Of a stretch of 64,000 nucleotides of DNA, positions 16,995 through 25,280 are shown piece by piece; position 1 is the stretch's first letter; every line of letters starts with the position of its first letter. Location of the stretch: contig JAGOBH010000001.1 in assembly GCA_017983495.1 (NCBI GenBank), positions 682,001 through 746,000 of the forward strand, written 5' to 3'. The notes under the pieces were generated by a model that did not search any database, was not told where the DNA came from, and saw only the letters and a list, made by a program, of their open reading frames with translations. The translations under genes and the position numbers were made by a program. The stretch is from Pyrinomonadaceae bacterium. GTDB taxonomy: Bacteria > Acidobacteriota > Blastocatellia > Pyrinomonadales > Pyrinomonadaceae.

Positions 16995-18068
16995 TCAGGC
17001 TTCGAAGGTTATCTCGGCGTTTTGCAGAACACTCAGTTCATTTCGGGAGACACGTTCGAGTAGTTTGGGGTCGTCAAACATCTTAAGGAGGCCGTTGACG
17101 ATGGCGTAACGCGGTTCCTCGGCAATGCTTACCGGGAGTTTGATAAACGAACGCATGTACTGGTCGATACCCTCGAGCATTGCGCCGCCGCCGGTCAGGA
17201 TGACGCCGCGGTCATAAATGTCGGCCGCGACCTCGGGCCGCAGTTCGGTCAGTGTGTCTTTAACCCGCAGAGCAATGCGGCGGACGATGCCTTCGACGAT
17301 CGCATACATTTCGCCGGACGTCACCTCGACCGCAGCCGGGCTGCCGGTTTGAACGTCACGCCCGCGAACCTCCATCGAAACAGAGATATCCTCGGGCAAA
17401 TACGCTGACGAAAAATTGGTCTTCAGATGTTCGGTCGTTTCTTCGCCGACCTGCAGCCCTCGATGGCGCCGAAGGTGTGTCGCGAGAGCCTCATTGATCG
17501 CATTACTGCCGTAACGTTCAGATGTCGAATGAACGACCGAGCCCTTGGCAATAAACGCTATGTTGGTCGTGCCCGCACCGATATCGACGATCGCGGTCGC
17601 GCGTTTGTCGGTCGGCAGAACGCCGGCTCCAAATGCTGCGGCCAGGCCCTCTTCCATCATAAAGACCTTTCCGATGCCGGCCTCGTCCGCTGCGTTCAGA
17701 AGAGCTCGTTGTTCGACGTGCGTGACGTCTGAGACCATGCTCATCACCGCCTGCAGCGAGATATTCGATCCGCCGGTCTTTGCCTTTTTCACAAAGTGGG
17801 CGAGCATCTTTTTGGTGCGTTCAAAATCGGCTACCACGCCGCCCGTGAGCGGAGCCTTAACGACCACGTCGCGGCCCTCACGGCCCGACATCTCAGCCGC
17901 CTCAATGCCAAAGGCGACGATCTCCTCGGTATTTTCATTGATCGCGACAAGCGACGGCTCATCCAGGACAACACCGCGGCCCTTGACGGCAATAATCGTG
18001 CTTGCGGTCCCAAGGTCGATCGCCATCGAATCTGTGACAAGTTTTTTAAGCGATGAGATCTTCAGCAT
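16995..18068 (-). CDS. mreB: MreB-like actin-fold protein (divergent)
   Basis: 357 residues with the actin/MreB nucleotide fold. Phosphate 1 is MAIDLGTASTIIAVKGRGVVLDEPS, phosphate 2 is AIVDIGAGTTNIAF and the adenosine motif is GVILTGGGAMLEGI. MreB polymerises under the inner membrane and guides lateral wall synthesis in rods. Two family blocks differ here: the usual DIGGGTTE reads DIGAGTTN, and the usual GGDxxD stretch reads YGSNAINEA. No mreC, mreD, mrdA or rodA gene is nearby. It may therefore be a paralogue rather than the main shape determinant. A well-formed promoter lies just upstream at 18099-18128, and GGGAAG precedes the ATG. Confidence 0.88.
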   Translation of the reverse strand: MLKISSLKKLVTDSMAIDLGTASTIIAVKGRGVVLDEPSLVAINENTEEIVAFGIEAAEMSGREGRDVVVKAPLTGGVVADFERTKKMLAHFVKKAKTGGSNISLQAVMSMVSDVTHVEQRALLNAADEAGIGKVFMMEEGLAAAFGAGVLPTDKRATAIVDIGAGTTNIAFIAKGSVVHSTSERYGSNAINEALATHLRRHRGLQVGEETTEHLKTNFSSAYLPEDISVSMEVRGRDVQTGSPAAVEVTSGEMYAIVEGIVRRIALRVKDTLTELRPEVAADIYDRGVILTGGGAMLEGIDQYMRSFIKLPVSIAEEPRYAIVNGLLKMFDDPKLLERVSRNELSVLQNAEITFEA

Positions 18069-18098
18069 AAAAGAGCTTCCCTCAATGATACTTAGTGC

Positions 18099-18128
18099 AT
18101 TATATGCTTAATTGGTATTAGCTGCCAA
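18099..18128 (-). promoter_or_regulatory. Promoter of the mreB-like gene
   Basis: On the reverse strand TTGGCA (18123-18128) and TATAAT (18099-18104) are separated by 18 bases, a near-consensus housekeeping promoter. It lies 31 bases upstream of the start codon and just after the upstream cyclase stop, so the mreB-like gene can be transcribed on its own. Confidence 0.7.
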
Positions 18129-18134
18129 AAAAAG

Positions 18135-19877
18135 TCAGGCCCACTTCACTTCGAAAAGATCGACCGGCTGCAGCCTGTTCTTGACCGTCAGCGGTTCGTG
18201 TGATGCCACGGGAAAGATGTTGCCTGAGGCGGCAACGGTTGCCTCGCTCAATAAAATTTGACCGCCGATCGCGTTTTGTTCGAGCCGGGCGGCAAGATTG
18301 ACCGTGTCGCCTATCGCCGTGTACTCGGATCTTTGCTCAGAGCCGATATAGCCGATCGTCGCTTCGCCCGTGTGCAGCCCGATGCCTACCTGAACCGGCG
18401 CGTAGCCGGCCGCACGTAGTTCCTCGTTAAGCGGGATCATCCGCTTTTGCATCGCAACCGCCGCCTTTACAGCATTTACGGCGTCTACGGGCGTTGCCGT
18501 CGGGGCACCGAAGATAGCCATCAGGCCATCGCCGATGTATTTGTCCAGCGTTCCACCGTGAGCGAAGATTATCTCGGTCATCGCCGTAAAGTAGCGGTTG
18601 AGCAATCCGACGACCTTTTCAGGATTCGTGCGTTCCGAAAGTGCCGTAAAACCCCGAATGTCGGCAAAAAGCACCGTGATCGTTTGATTGGCACCACCGA
18701 GACGGAAGGAATCGGGGTTTTCGAGCAGCTGCTTGACGACATACTCGGGCATGAAGCGGCTGTAATTTGCCCGTGCGACCTCTTCGCGTGCGAGCCGTTT
18801 GTGAGCTCGAACGGTTTCTACCGTAACTGCGGTCTGGGCGGCGACGGCACTGATCAGTTCCAGGTGATCGGGCGTGAACGCGGCGAACGGGTCGAGTCGG
18901 TCGGCATAGATCACGCCGTGAACATTGGATTCGGTAATAAGCGGAGCACAGATCGTCGAACGAACGCCCTGCGAAACGATCGACTCGGCGCCGAAAAATT
19001 GCTCGTCGGTCTTGGCGTCCTGAGAAAGCAGGGCCACTTTGTCACGCATCACTTTTTGGGTGATGGTGCGGCTGACGGTCAGCTTGTCGGTCAGATTTTC
19101 AAACTGAGCGTCACGTGTCCTGGCACCGATCTGAAACAGGCTGTAATCGAGGATCTTGCCGTCGACGGTCTCGTCGGCGAGAAGTGCGACTACGCGGTCG
19201 GCCGGCGTGCCGCGAAAGATAAGGTCGGTCGCCTTTTCAAATATTTCCTTGAGGTCAAAGACGGTCCCGAGCGTTCGGCTCATCTCAAAGAGCAGTTCTA
19301 GCATGCGTGCCTTGCGCCGCAACACCTTTAGCTCCTCGGGCGTCGCGGTCGGCGATTCCATCGAGAGATGCGATTGTCGGCCGATGATCTCCTTGGCGGA
19401 CATCTGCACCTGAGTGTGACCGAGCGGGGCGTCGTCGTATTTGATCCCTGCCGGGGCGGGCGTCGGGACAACCGGGGATCCGGCGTTTATCGTAGCGGCG
19501 TCGACGGTAAAGGCGACCGCCGGCATCTCCGTCCGGACGGGCGGCGAAGCAACGGGTGCCGCAAGTTTCTTAAACTCAATACTGCTTTCGCCGATCGTCA
19601 CTATATCGCCGGAGTCGAGGATCTTTTCTAGCTGCGGTGTGCCGTTCACGAAAACACGGTTGACGCTTCGGAGTAATTCGCCGTTTTCGTGGTAACCGTC
19701 CACCAGCTTGAACTGCCCGCTGGTGGCGTCGATAAAAGCGTGTTTCCGCGATACACGACGGTCGTTAAGCACGACGTCGTTTTCTTTAGAACGCCCGATA
19801 GAATAAACACGGCCGGGCATCGCACCAAATTCCCAGGTGCGGCCGTTCGGTTCTGTAATGGTCAAAATTGCGCTCAC
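18135..19877 (-). CDS. FHA-GAF-class III adenylate/guanylate cyclase
   Basis: 580 residues in three parts. An N-terminal FHA domain (about 1-100) contains YSIGRSKENDVVLNDRRVSRKHAFI elements, with the Gly-Arg and Ser-x-Lys-His residues that read phosphothreonine. A GAF domain follows (about 210-365). The C-terminal class III cyclase domain (about 395-575) has VLFADIRGF and KYIGDGLMAIFGAP, supplying both metal-binding Asp residues, so it should be active and make cAMP or cGMP. It is soluble. The start is a GTG at 19877 with no clear ribosome site. Its input may be phosphorylation through FHA and a small ligand through GAF. The mreB-like gene follows on the same strand but has its own promoter. 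Confidence 0.9.
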   Translation of the reverse strand: MSAILTITEPNGRTWEFGAMPGRVYSIGRSKENDVVLNDRRVSRKHAFIDATSGQFKLVDGYHENGELLRSVNRVFVNGTPQLEKILDSGDIVTIGESSIEFKKLAAPVASPPVRTEMPAVAFTVDAATINAGSPVVPTPAPAGIKYDDAPLGHTQVQMSAKEIIGRQSHLSMESPTATPEELKVLRRKARMLELLFEMSRTLGTVFDLKEIFEKATDLIFRGTPADRVVALLADETVDGKILDYSLFQIGARTRDAQFENLTDKLTVSRTITQKVMRDKVALLSQDAKTDEQFFGAESIVSQGVRSTICAPLITESNVHGVIYADRLDPFAAFTPDHLELISAVAAQTAVTVETVRAHKRLAREEVARANYSRFMPEYVVKQLLENPDSFRLGGANQTITVLFADIRGFTALSERTNPEKVVGLLNRYFTAMTEIIFAHGGTLDKYIGDGLMAIFGAPTATPVDAVNAVKAAVAMQKRMIPLNEELRAAGYAPVQVGIGLHTGEATIGYIGSEQRSEYTAIGDTVNLAARLEQNAIGGQILLSEATVAASGNIFPVASHEPLTVKNRLQPVDLFEVKWA

Positions 19878-19958
19878 GATAGGCGATATTGTAATTCGTC
19901 ACAGAGCAATTGTGAATCTCCGTATGACATAATTGAAAAGACTTACTTGAACACATCG

Positions 19959-21107
19959 ATGATCTATCTCGACAACAACGCAACAACGCCGATCGCTCCC
20001 GAGGTTTTGGACGCAATGAACGCGGTTTTATCTGAAACCTATGGAAACCCGTCCTCAGGCCACAGCGCAGGCCGTGCGGCTCGGGCCGTCGTCGACGCGG
20101 CACGGGCGGACGTCGCGGCGATGCTCGGTGCGGCTGACCCTGGCGAGATAGTTTTTACCGCGTCCGGAACTGAGGCCGACAACTGGTCGATATTCGGTGC
20201 AATCGAGATGCAGCCCGTTCGTAAGCACATTGTGACTACGACGGTCGAACATGAGGCGGTTCGGAAATCGATCGACCTGCTCGAACGCCGCGGGTGCGAC
20301 GTCACAAGGATCGGCGTCGATCAAAATGGCCGGCTCGATCTTGACGAATTGCGGAACAGCCTTCGCGGCGACACCGCAATCGTTTCCGTCATGCACGCCA
20401 ACAACGAAACCGGCATATTGTTTCCGATCAGAGAGATCGGCGAGATCGTAAAGCAACATTCGCAGGCACTGTTTCACGTCGACGGCGTCAACGCCGCGGG
20501 CAAGGCACCGCTCGATCTGAGCGCGACCAATATCGATCTCTACGCAGTTTCGGCTCACAAATTTTACGGGCCAAAAGGCATCGGGGCATTGTATATCCGC
20601 GACGGCGTCACGCTGCCGCAGATATTGATCGGCGGTGGCCAGGAGCGCGGCCGCCGTGCGGGAACCGAGGCTGTCCATCAGATCGCCGGCATGGGTGCGG
20701 CGGCAAAGCTCGCAGCCTCGACGCCAAAAGAGCAGATCTCAAAGCTGCGTGACCGCCTCGAATCGGCGATACTCCGCACGGTGCCCGAAGCATATCTGAA
20801 TGGAACGGCGGACGTGTCCGTCCGTCTGCCAAATACATCCAGCATCTCGTTCGCTAAGACAAACGGCGAAATGTTAATGTCGCGGCTCGACGACCGCGGC
20901 ATCTGCGTCTCGACAGGTTCAGCATGTAATTCGCAAGGAAACGTTGCCTCGGCCGTTCTGCAAGCGATGGACGTTCCTTATGAGCGTGCGATGGGCTCGA
21001 TCAGGTTTTCGGTCGGCCGATATAATACGGAAGCTGAAATCGAGCAATTGCTCGAAATCTTGCCGGGCATCGTCGGCGACATCAGAGCGATAGCCGGAAT
21101 TTATTGA
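19959..21107 (+). CDS. Cysteine desulfurase (NifS/IscS family, class V aminotransferase)
   Basis: 382-residue PLP enzyme that removes sulfur from cysteine for Fe-S clusters, thiolation or other uses. The N-terminus MIYLDNNATTPIAPEVLDAM is standard. The PLP lysine is Lys201 in SAHKFYGPKGIG. The persulfide cysteine is Cys323 in STGSACNSQGN, on the flexible loop. The loop is of the group I (NifS/IscS) long type. The frame is open upstream to 19689, but ATG 19959 matches the family start. No iscU, iscA or mnmA is adjacent, so I leave the symbol blank. A cystatin-like secreted protein starts 15 bases later. Confidence 0.93.
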   Translation: MIYLDNNATTPIAPEVLDAMNAVLSETYGNPSSGHSAGRAARAVVDAARADVAAMLGAADPGEIVFTASGTEADNWSIFGAIEMQPVRKHIVTTTVEHEAVRKSIDLLERRGCDVTRIGVDQNGRLDLDELRNSLRGDTAIVSVMHANNETGILFPIREIGEIVKQHSQALFHVDGVNAAGKAPLDLSATNIDLYAVSAHKFYGPKGIGALYIRDGVTLPQILIGGGQERGRRAGTEAVHQIAGMGAAAKLAASTPKEQISKLRDRLESAILRTVPEAYLNGTADVSVRLPNTSSISFAKTNGEMLMSRLDDRGICVSTGSACNSQGNVASAVLQAMDVPYERAMGSIRFSVGRYNTEAEIEQLLEILPGIVGDIRAIAGIY

Positions 21108-21122
21108 TCTCAGGAGAAATTT

Positions 21123-21497
21123 GTGAAGAAACAGTTACTATTTTGTTCGTTTGTTTTAGCTTTGGTATTTGGTATCAGTGCGGCGTCGACAGAGGTTGCT
21201 GCGCAGACCGATGAACCGATCGCCGGCGGTTATGGTGACGCGTCGGCGACCGACAAAGAAGTGAAAAGTGCTGCCGCCTTTGCCGTGAAAACTCGCAGCA
21301 AGAACACAAAGCGAACGATCACGCTTGTCAAGATCCTCAAAGCCGAACTGCAAGTGGTTGCCGGCCTGAATTACCGTATTTGCATGACTGTTCGCGAGGG
21401 CCGCACCACACGCACTGCAACCGCCGTCGTCTACCGCGACCTGCAGAATCGCAAATCGCTCAGCCGCTGGAAGAACGGTGCCTGTACAGATTTGTAA
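21123..21497 (+). CDS. Secreted cystatin-like protein (putative cysteine protease inhibitor)
   Basis: 124 residues starting with GTG at 21123 behind a clear AGGAG. The signal peptide is KKQLLFCSFVLALVFGISA with cleavage near VAAQ. The mature part follows the cystatin plan: an N-terminal Gly-Gly trunk (PIAGGYGDAS), a helix (VKSAAAFAVKT), then the first hairpin loop motif QVVAG, an exact match to the cystatin QxVxG. The strand NYRICMTVREG and a Trp near the end (LSRWKNG), where the second hairpin would be, complete the pattern. Cystatins inhibit papain-like proteases; bacterial ones are exported and poorly studied. It directly follows a cysteine desulfurase, perhaps by chance. Confidence 0.72.
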   Translation: MKKQLLFCSFVLALVFGISAASTEVAAQTDEPIAGGYGDASATDKEVKSAAAFAVKTRSKNTKRTITLVKILKAELQVVAGLNYRICMTVREGRTTRTATAVVYRDLQNRKSLSRWKNGACTDL

Positions 21498-21503
21498 AAT
21501 TAA

Positions 21504-24500
21504 CTATGCAGCCTTGGCGATGCCGTATCTTGTAAGTTTGAGGTAAAGGCCGCGCCGGGTCAGGCCGAGTTCTCCGGCGACGCGTGAAATGTTCCAGTTG
21601 TGACGGGCGAGTGACGCTTTGATCAGTTGCATCTCGAGTTCGGAGACCGCTTCTTCGAGCGTGCCGCCTTCGGAAATGTTAGCGAACGGAGAAAACACAC
21701 CGTCATAGGACGCGATCGGCTTGACATTGCTGTCGAGGTCGAACGGTGTCAGCGGCTGAGCACTGCGTTTTAGTTCGGGCGACAGGTGGTCGGGCGTGAT
21801 GACCTCATTGTCGACGGCGCGGGCGACGATCCGCTGGATCTCGTTGCAAAGCTGGCGGACATTGCCCTGCCAATTACATACCATCAGCAGATCGATGGTC
21901 TGCGGCGTGAACGTCACATTGTGCTTAGAAAACCGCGACGAGTAGTGGTTTACGTAGTAATTAATGATCGGCGGTATCTCGGCACGGCGTTCGCGAAGCG
22001 GCGGCACACGCAGGCGGATGACGTTCAGGCGATAGTATAGATCTTCGCGAAACGTGCCCTCGGCAACCTTTTCTTCGAGCGGCATGTTGGTCGCGGCGAT
22101 GATGCGAACGTCCACCTTCATTGGCTGTTTATCGCCGAGCGGCTGTATCTCACCTTCCTGCAAAAACCTTAGCAATTTCGGCTGGACATCGATCGGCAGA
22201 TCGCCGACTTCGTCGAGGAACAGCGTTCCACCGTCGGCCGTTCGGATGACGCCGGGCGAATCCTGGACCGCACCGGTGAACGCACCTTTTTTGTAGCCAA
22301 AGAGGTGGCCTTCGGCCAGTTCCTTCGGCACCGCGGTGCAGTTGAATGGCACAAAGATCTTGTCTTTACGGTTCGAAAGCGTGTGGATCGCACGCGAGAC
22401 CAGCTCCTTGCCCGTACCCGATTCGCCTGTGACCAGCACGGTCACGTCAGACGAACGGATCTTGTAAACTTCTTCGACCAATGCCGTCATAGCCGGCGAC
22501 GAATGGATAAAGCCCGGCATCAGGCTGTTCGAGGTGTGCAGATTGGCGTCGCGTTCAGTGGGCGCGGATTTGTCCTTTTCGCGAAGAGCGATGACGTCCA
22601 TACCGAGCTCGACCACACGCAGCAGCGGCTGGAGCGACGAATCGTCGTTGAGAACCGCACCGGATTGCGGATTGATCAGTAAAAATGCCGGCTCTGCTGC
22701 CGTTCCGCGAAGCGGGAAAACGGCGACATTCTTTGACCTGGAAAACGACTTATCGTCCTTCGCGTTGTGTGCGTCGCTAAATTTTGCGACAAGCTCGTTG
22801 CTCTCTTGCGGCGAATAGCCATGCGTAATGAATGGATAAAGGCGGTTCTTGTCGGTGTACTGAGCGATCAGAAGCTTTTTAGCATTGCTCTCCTGCTGGA
22901 GTACCGCAACGAGTTCGCGAAACAGCAGTTCGCGGGTCGCCGTCGCTTCGGCCAGGCGCACCATCAAGAGCTGTGAAACGACCGAATTAGAGCGACGCTC
23001 GGCCGCCGGCAGATCTGACTTCGAAGTGCTCTCGATCTTTCCGAGTTCTTTCGCGACTGCCCTTGCATGTGCGATGTCGCCAAGCTTTTTAAAGATATCT
23101 GCTGCCGAATTGAGGTGCCGTTTAGCGCGCTTTGCCTGTCGCCGGTCGAGATTGGCACCTAGAAGCAGGTGAACGAGACCCGTGTGATAAAGGTCCTCGG
23201 CCGCCTCAAATATTGTCAGGCTGCGGCTGAAATGATGGATCGCTAGTTCGGTGTCCCCGGTCTCGAGTGCGACCAGACCGCGGATACGCTGTATGTTGCC
23301 GAGAACAAAAAAATCGCTCGACGGGTCGTCCGCCTCGATAACGAGCAGCGAATTTTCGCACTCATCGAGGCTTCCCATTCTCAAGTAGCTTTCTGCCAGC
23401 ACGAGCCCTGACATTTTTGCATAATGCCGGTCGCCGATCTCGGCCGAACGGTCGATGACCTCGCGTGCCATCGCAGCAGCCCTTTTCTCGTTGCCCTGAG
23501 CAAGATAGCACCGTGCGAGATTGCGCATTGATTGAACGCGATACCATTGATGATTGCGTTCCTCGGCAAACTGTACCGCCTTATCAAGATACTCTTCCGC
23601 TTCGTCGAGATTGCCTCGAAGGATGTTCAGTTCGCCCAGCGAATCGTAAATGCCGGCGACGTGAACGTGATTTTCCTTAAGTGCGATATCGAGTGCACGC
23701 TTGATCATCTCTTCGGCCTTGGCAAGCTCGCCAATCAGCATAAGGTTGATGCCGAGATTGTTATAGGCAATGACGGTATTTAGGGCGTGTTCGGTCTGGT
23801 CGAAAAACTCGATCGACTTCTCAAGACAGGCGATGCCGTCCTGCGGCCGGCGTAAAAACCAATACGCTCCGGACATGTCTGTGTAGAGTTTACCAAGCAT
23901 GAACGGGGCCGAGTTGCCGCCGATGATCTTGATGCCGAGCTGAAAATTCGCCACGGCTTTTTCGCTGTTGCCTTCCTGATGGTGGCTGTTCGCTATCTCG
24001 CGATAGGCCTCGGCCATGCCGAGCCAGTTGCCGTTCTCCCGAAAATGCTCAAGAGCCTTTTGGGCATAATCGCGGCTGATCGGATATTCGTTGAGCTTTC
24101 GATAGACACGTGCCAGAGCTATGTCAATCGCACCGGAAAGATGGCGAAGATTATTGTTCTCTGCGCGTTTCAGCGTTTCTTTGAGCAGTGTAACGGCCTT
24201 GGGCTGCTCATTGCGGTTGTTGTAGGCGATCGCGAGCTGCGTTATGACGCGAACCTGAGTTTCGATCGAAAGGTTCGCCAGATTCTCTTCGTCTTCAAAT
24301 GGCTTTACGGCATCCAGCGACTCGCTGTAGCGGCCGGCAGTCTCAAGCGTGAACGACAGCAGGCGTTTAAGGTTAGCAAAATGATCGGGCGTGTGAGCAT
24401 ATCCGGCGATAGTTGTCGTGAGTAGCTTTTCAGCCAGGCTCGAGTGGCCCTCACGCAATTTTTGACCAACGTCGGCGAAGATCAGGTCGAGCCGTTCGTC

Positions 24501-24605
24501 GGAGATTCGGCGGCTGTTATGCTGGTCACCCCGCTCATGCGCGGCCGCACCTCTGGCGTTACCAGAACGTCTTAGTTCTTTGGTCGAAATAGGATCTTTC
24601 TTCAT
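21504..24605 (-). CDS. TPR-sensor sigma-54-dependent transcription activator (NtrC family)
   Basis: 1033 residues. The long N-terminal half (about 40-560) is built of TPR units such as AIAYNNRNEQPKAVTLLKET and NLARCYLAQGNEKRAAAMA. A GAF-like region follows (about 570-690). The AAA+ domain has Walker A GESGTGKE, the sigma-54 contact loop KKGAFTGA, Walker B GTLFLDEVGDLP and an R-finger region. The C-terminal Fis-type HTH includes VAGELGLTRRGLYLKLTRYG. It opens promoters for RNA polymerase with sigma-54. There is no receiver domain, so control is probably by protein or peptide binding to the TPRs. Such a large TPR input is uncommon. It sits alone, divergent to clpS; its target genes are not evident. 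Confidence 0.9.
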   Translation of the reverse strand: MKKDPISTKELRRSGNARGAAAHERGDQHNSRRISDERLDLIFADVGQKLREGHSSLAEKLLTTTIAGYAHTPDHFANLKRLLSFTLETAGRYSESLDAVKPFEDEENLANLSIETQVRVITQLAIAYNNRNEQPKAVTLLKETLKRAENNNLRHLSGAIDIALARVYRKLNEYPISRDYAQKALEHFRENGNWLGMAEAYREIANSHHQEGNSEKAVANFQLGIKIIGGNSAPFMLGKLYTDMSGAYWFLRRPQDGIACLEKSIEFFDQTEHALNTVIAYNNLGINLMLIGELAKAEEMIKRALDIALKENHVHVAGIYDSLGELNILRGNLDEAEEYLDKAVQFAEERNHQWYRVQSMRNLARCYLAQGNEKRAAAMAREVIDRSAEIGDRHYAKMSGLVLAESYLRMGSLDECENSLLVIEADDPSSDFFVLGNIQRIRGLVALETGDTELAIHHFSRSLTIFEAAEDLYHTGLVHLLLGANLDRRQAKRAKRHLNSAADIFKKLGDIAHARAVAKELGKIESTSKSDLPAAERRSNSVVSQLLMVRLAEATATRELLFRELVAVLQQESNAKKLLIAQYTDKNRLYPFITHGYSPQESNELVAKFSDAHNAKDDKSFSRSKNVAVFPLRGTAAEPAFLLINPQSGAVLNDDSSLQPLLRVVELGMDVIALREKDKSAPTERDANLHTSNSLMPGFIHSSPAMTALVEEVYKIRSSDVTVLVTGESGTGKELVSRAIHTLSNRKDKIFVPFNCTAVPKELAEGHLFGYKKGAFTGAVQDSPGVIRTADGGTLFLDEVGDLPIDVQPKLLRFLQEGEIQPLGDKQPMKVDVRIIAATNMPLEEKVAEGTFREDLYYRLNVIRLRVPPLRERRAEIPPIINYYVNHYSSRFSKHNVTFTPQTIDLLMVCNWQGNVRQLCNEIQRIVARAVDNEVITPDHLSPELKRSAQPLTPFDLDSNVKPIASYDGVFSPFANISEGGTLEEAVSELEMQLIKASLARHNWNISRVAGELGLTRRGLYLKLTRYGIAKAA

Positions 24606-24730
24606 CTTCCCGGCTGCTCAATGAAACGGTCAATAACGACCCGCTTTCAATATTGGCCCGAACAAAACACTTAAATTGAATACTTAGTAAACAGCGCAAT
24701 TGAAATTTAGCAGAAAACAACGAGAACGTC

Positions 24731-24736
24731 TATAAT
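24731..24736 (+). promoter_or_regulatory. TATAAT -10 box directly ahead of clpS (possible leaderless start)
   Basis: A perfect TATAAT ends eight bases before the clpS ATG at 24744, and no ribosome site is visible in between. If used, transcription would begin at or next to the start codon. There is no good -35 at the usual distance. Confidence 0.35.
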
Positions 24737-24743
24737 TTTCTTC

Positions 24744-25061
24744 ATGGCTGACTTTCCAGACATCGACGGCGGCAGTGATGTGATGACCGAGAGCGATATC
24801 AAGCTCGAAAAGCCTAAGCTCTTCAAGGTCCTGCTGCACAACGACGATTTTACGACGATGGAATTTGTTGTATTCATACTCCAGTACGTTTTCATGCGTG
24901 ACGAAGCCGAGGCGTTTACCATCATGCTCAAGGTCCACAACGAAGGTCTCGGTATCGCCGGCATCTACCCATACGAGATCGCCAATATGAAAGCCGACAA
25001 GGCAATAAACCTTGCAAAGGCCCGTGAATATCCGCTGTTGTGTACGGTTGAGGAGGAATAG
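24744..25061 (+). CDS. clpS: ClpS, adaptor of the ClpAP protease (N-degron recognin)
   Basis: 105 residues, typical of ClpS. The binding pocket elements are VLLHNDDFTTMEFVVFIL, in which Asn-Asp-Asp and the Met/Val pocket read N-terminal bulky residues, and the later VHNEGLGIAGIYPYEIA holding the conserved His and Tyr-Pro-x-Glu block. ClpS hands proteins with N-terminal Leu, Phe, Tyr or Trp to ClpA. Here clpA is not adjacent but 18 kb away at 42841. The N-terminal tail, needed for delivery to ClpA, is about 25 residues. A hairpin terminator follows at 25106, so clpS is monocistronic. Confidence 0.95.
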   Translation: MADFPDIDGGSDVMTESDIKLEKPKLFKVLLHNDDFTTMEFVVFILQYVFMRDEAEAFTIMLKVHNEGLGIAGIYPYEIANMKADKAINLAKAREYPLLCTVEEE

Positions 25062-25105
25062 CCGTGGACACGCCAGACAATAATGATCGCCGAAAGTAAA
25101 ATGGT

Positions 25106-25135
25106 CCCAAGCCTATAACAAGGCTTGGGGCTTTT
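25106..25135 (+). terminator. Intrinsic terminator after clpS
   Basis: CCCAAGCCT (25106-25114) pairs with AGGCTTGGG (25121-25129) around a six-base loop, followed by GCTTTTG. It lies 45 bases after the clpS stop. The 150 bases from here to ileS show no tRNA or T-box-like structure that I can recognise. Confidence 0.8.
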
Positions 25136-25280
25136 GCCTTCTGAGGGCTGCAATCAGCGATTCGCAACTGAATTGCATTGTCAAAATGGCCTCAAGACGC
25201 ATTTTTGCCCGATAAATGTTAAAATTTAGGTTTTTAGGGCATTGCCGCTGCGGCCTCAATGAGTGCCTGATATTGAATTT

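Noticed and set aside
18447..19301. Forward open frame opposite the FHA-cyclase gene (284 codons)
   Set aside because: Shadow of the cyclase gene, rich in Arg/Gly/His, without a family match or ribosome site.
19689..19958. Longer form of the cysteine desulfurase starting at 19689
   Set aside because: The extension overlaps the start of the cyclase gene on the other strand and has no similarity to the family; ATG 19959 matches the usual N-terminus.
25136..25280. T-box or other tRNA-sensing leader ahead of ileS
   Set aside because: I could not find the T-box sequence, a specifier loop or an antiterminator pair; only a clpS terminator is visible.
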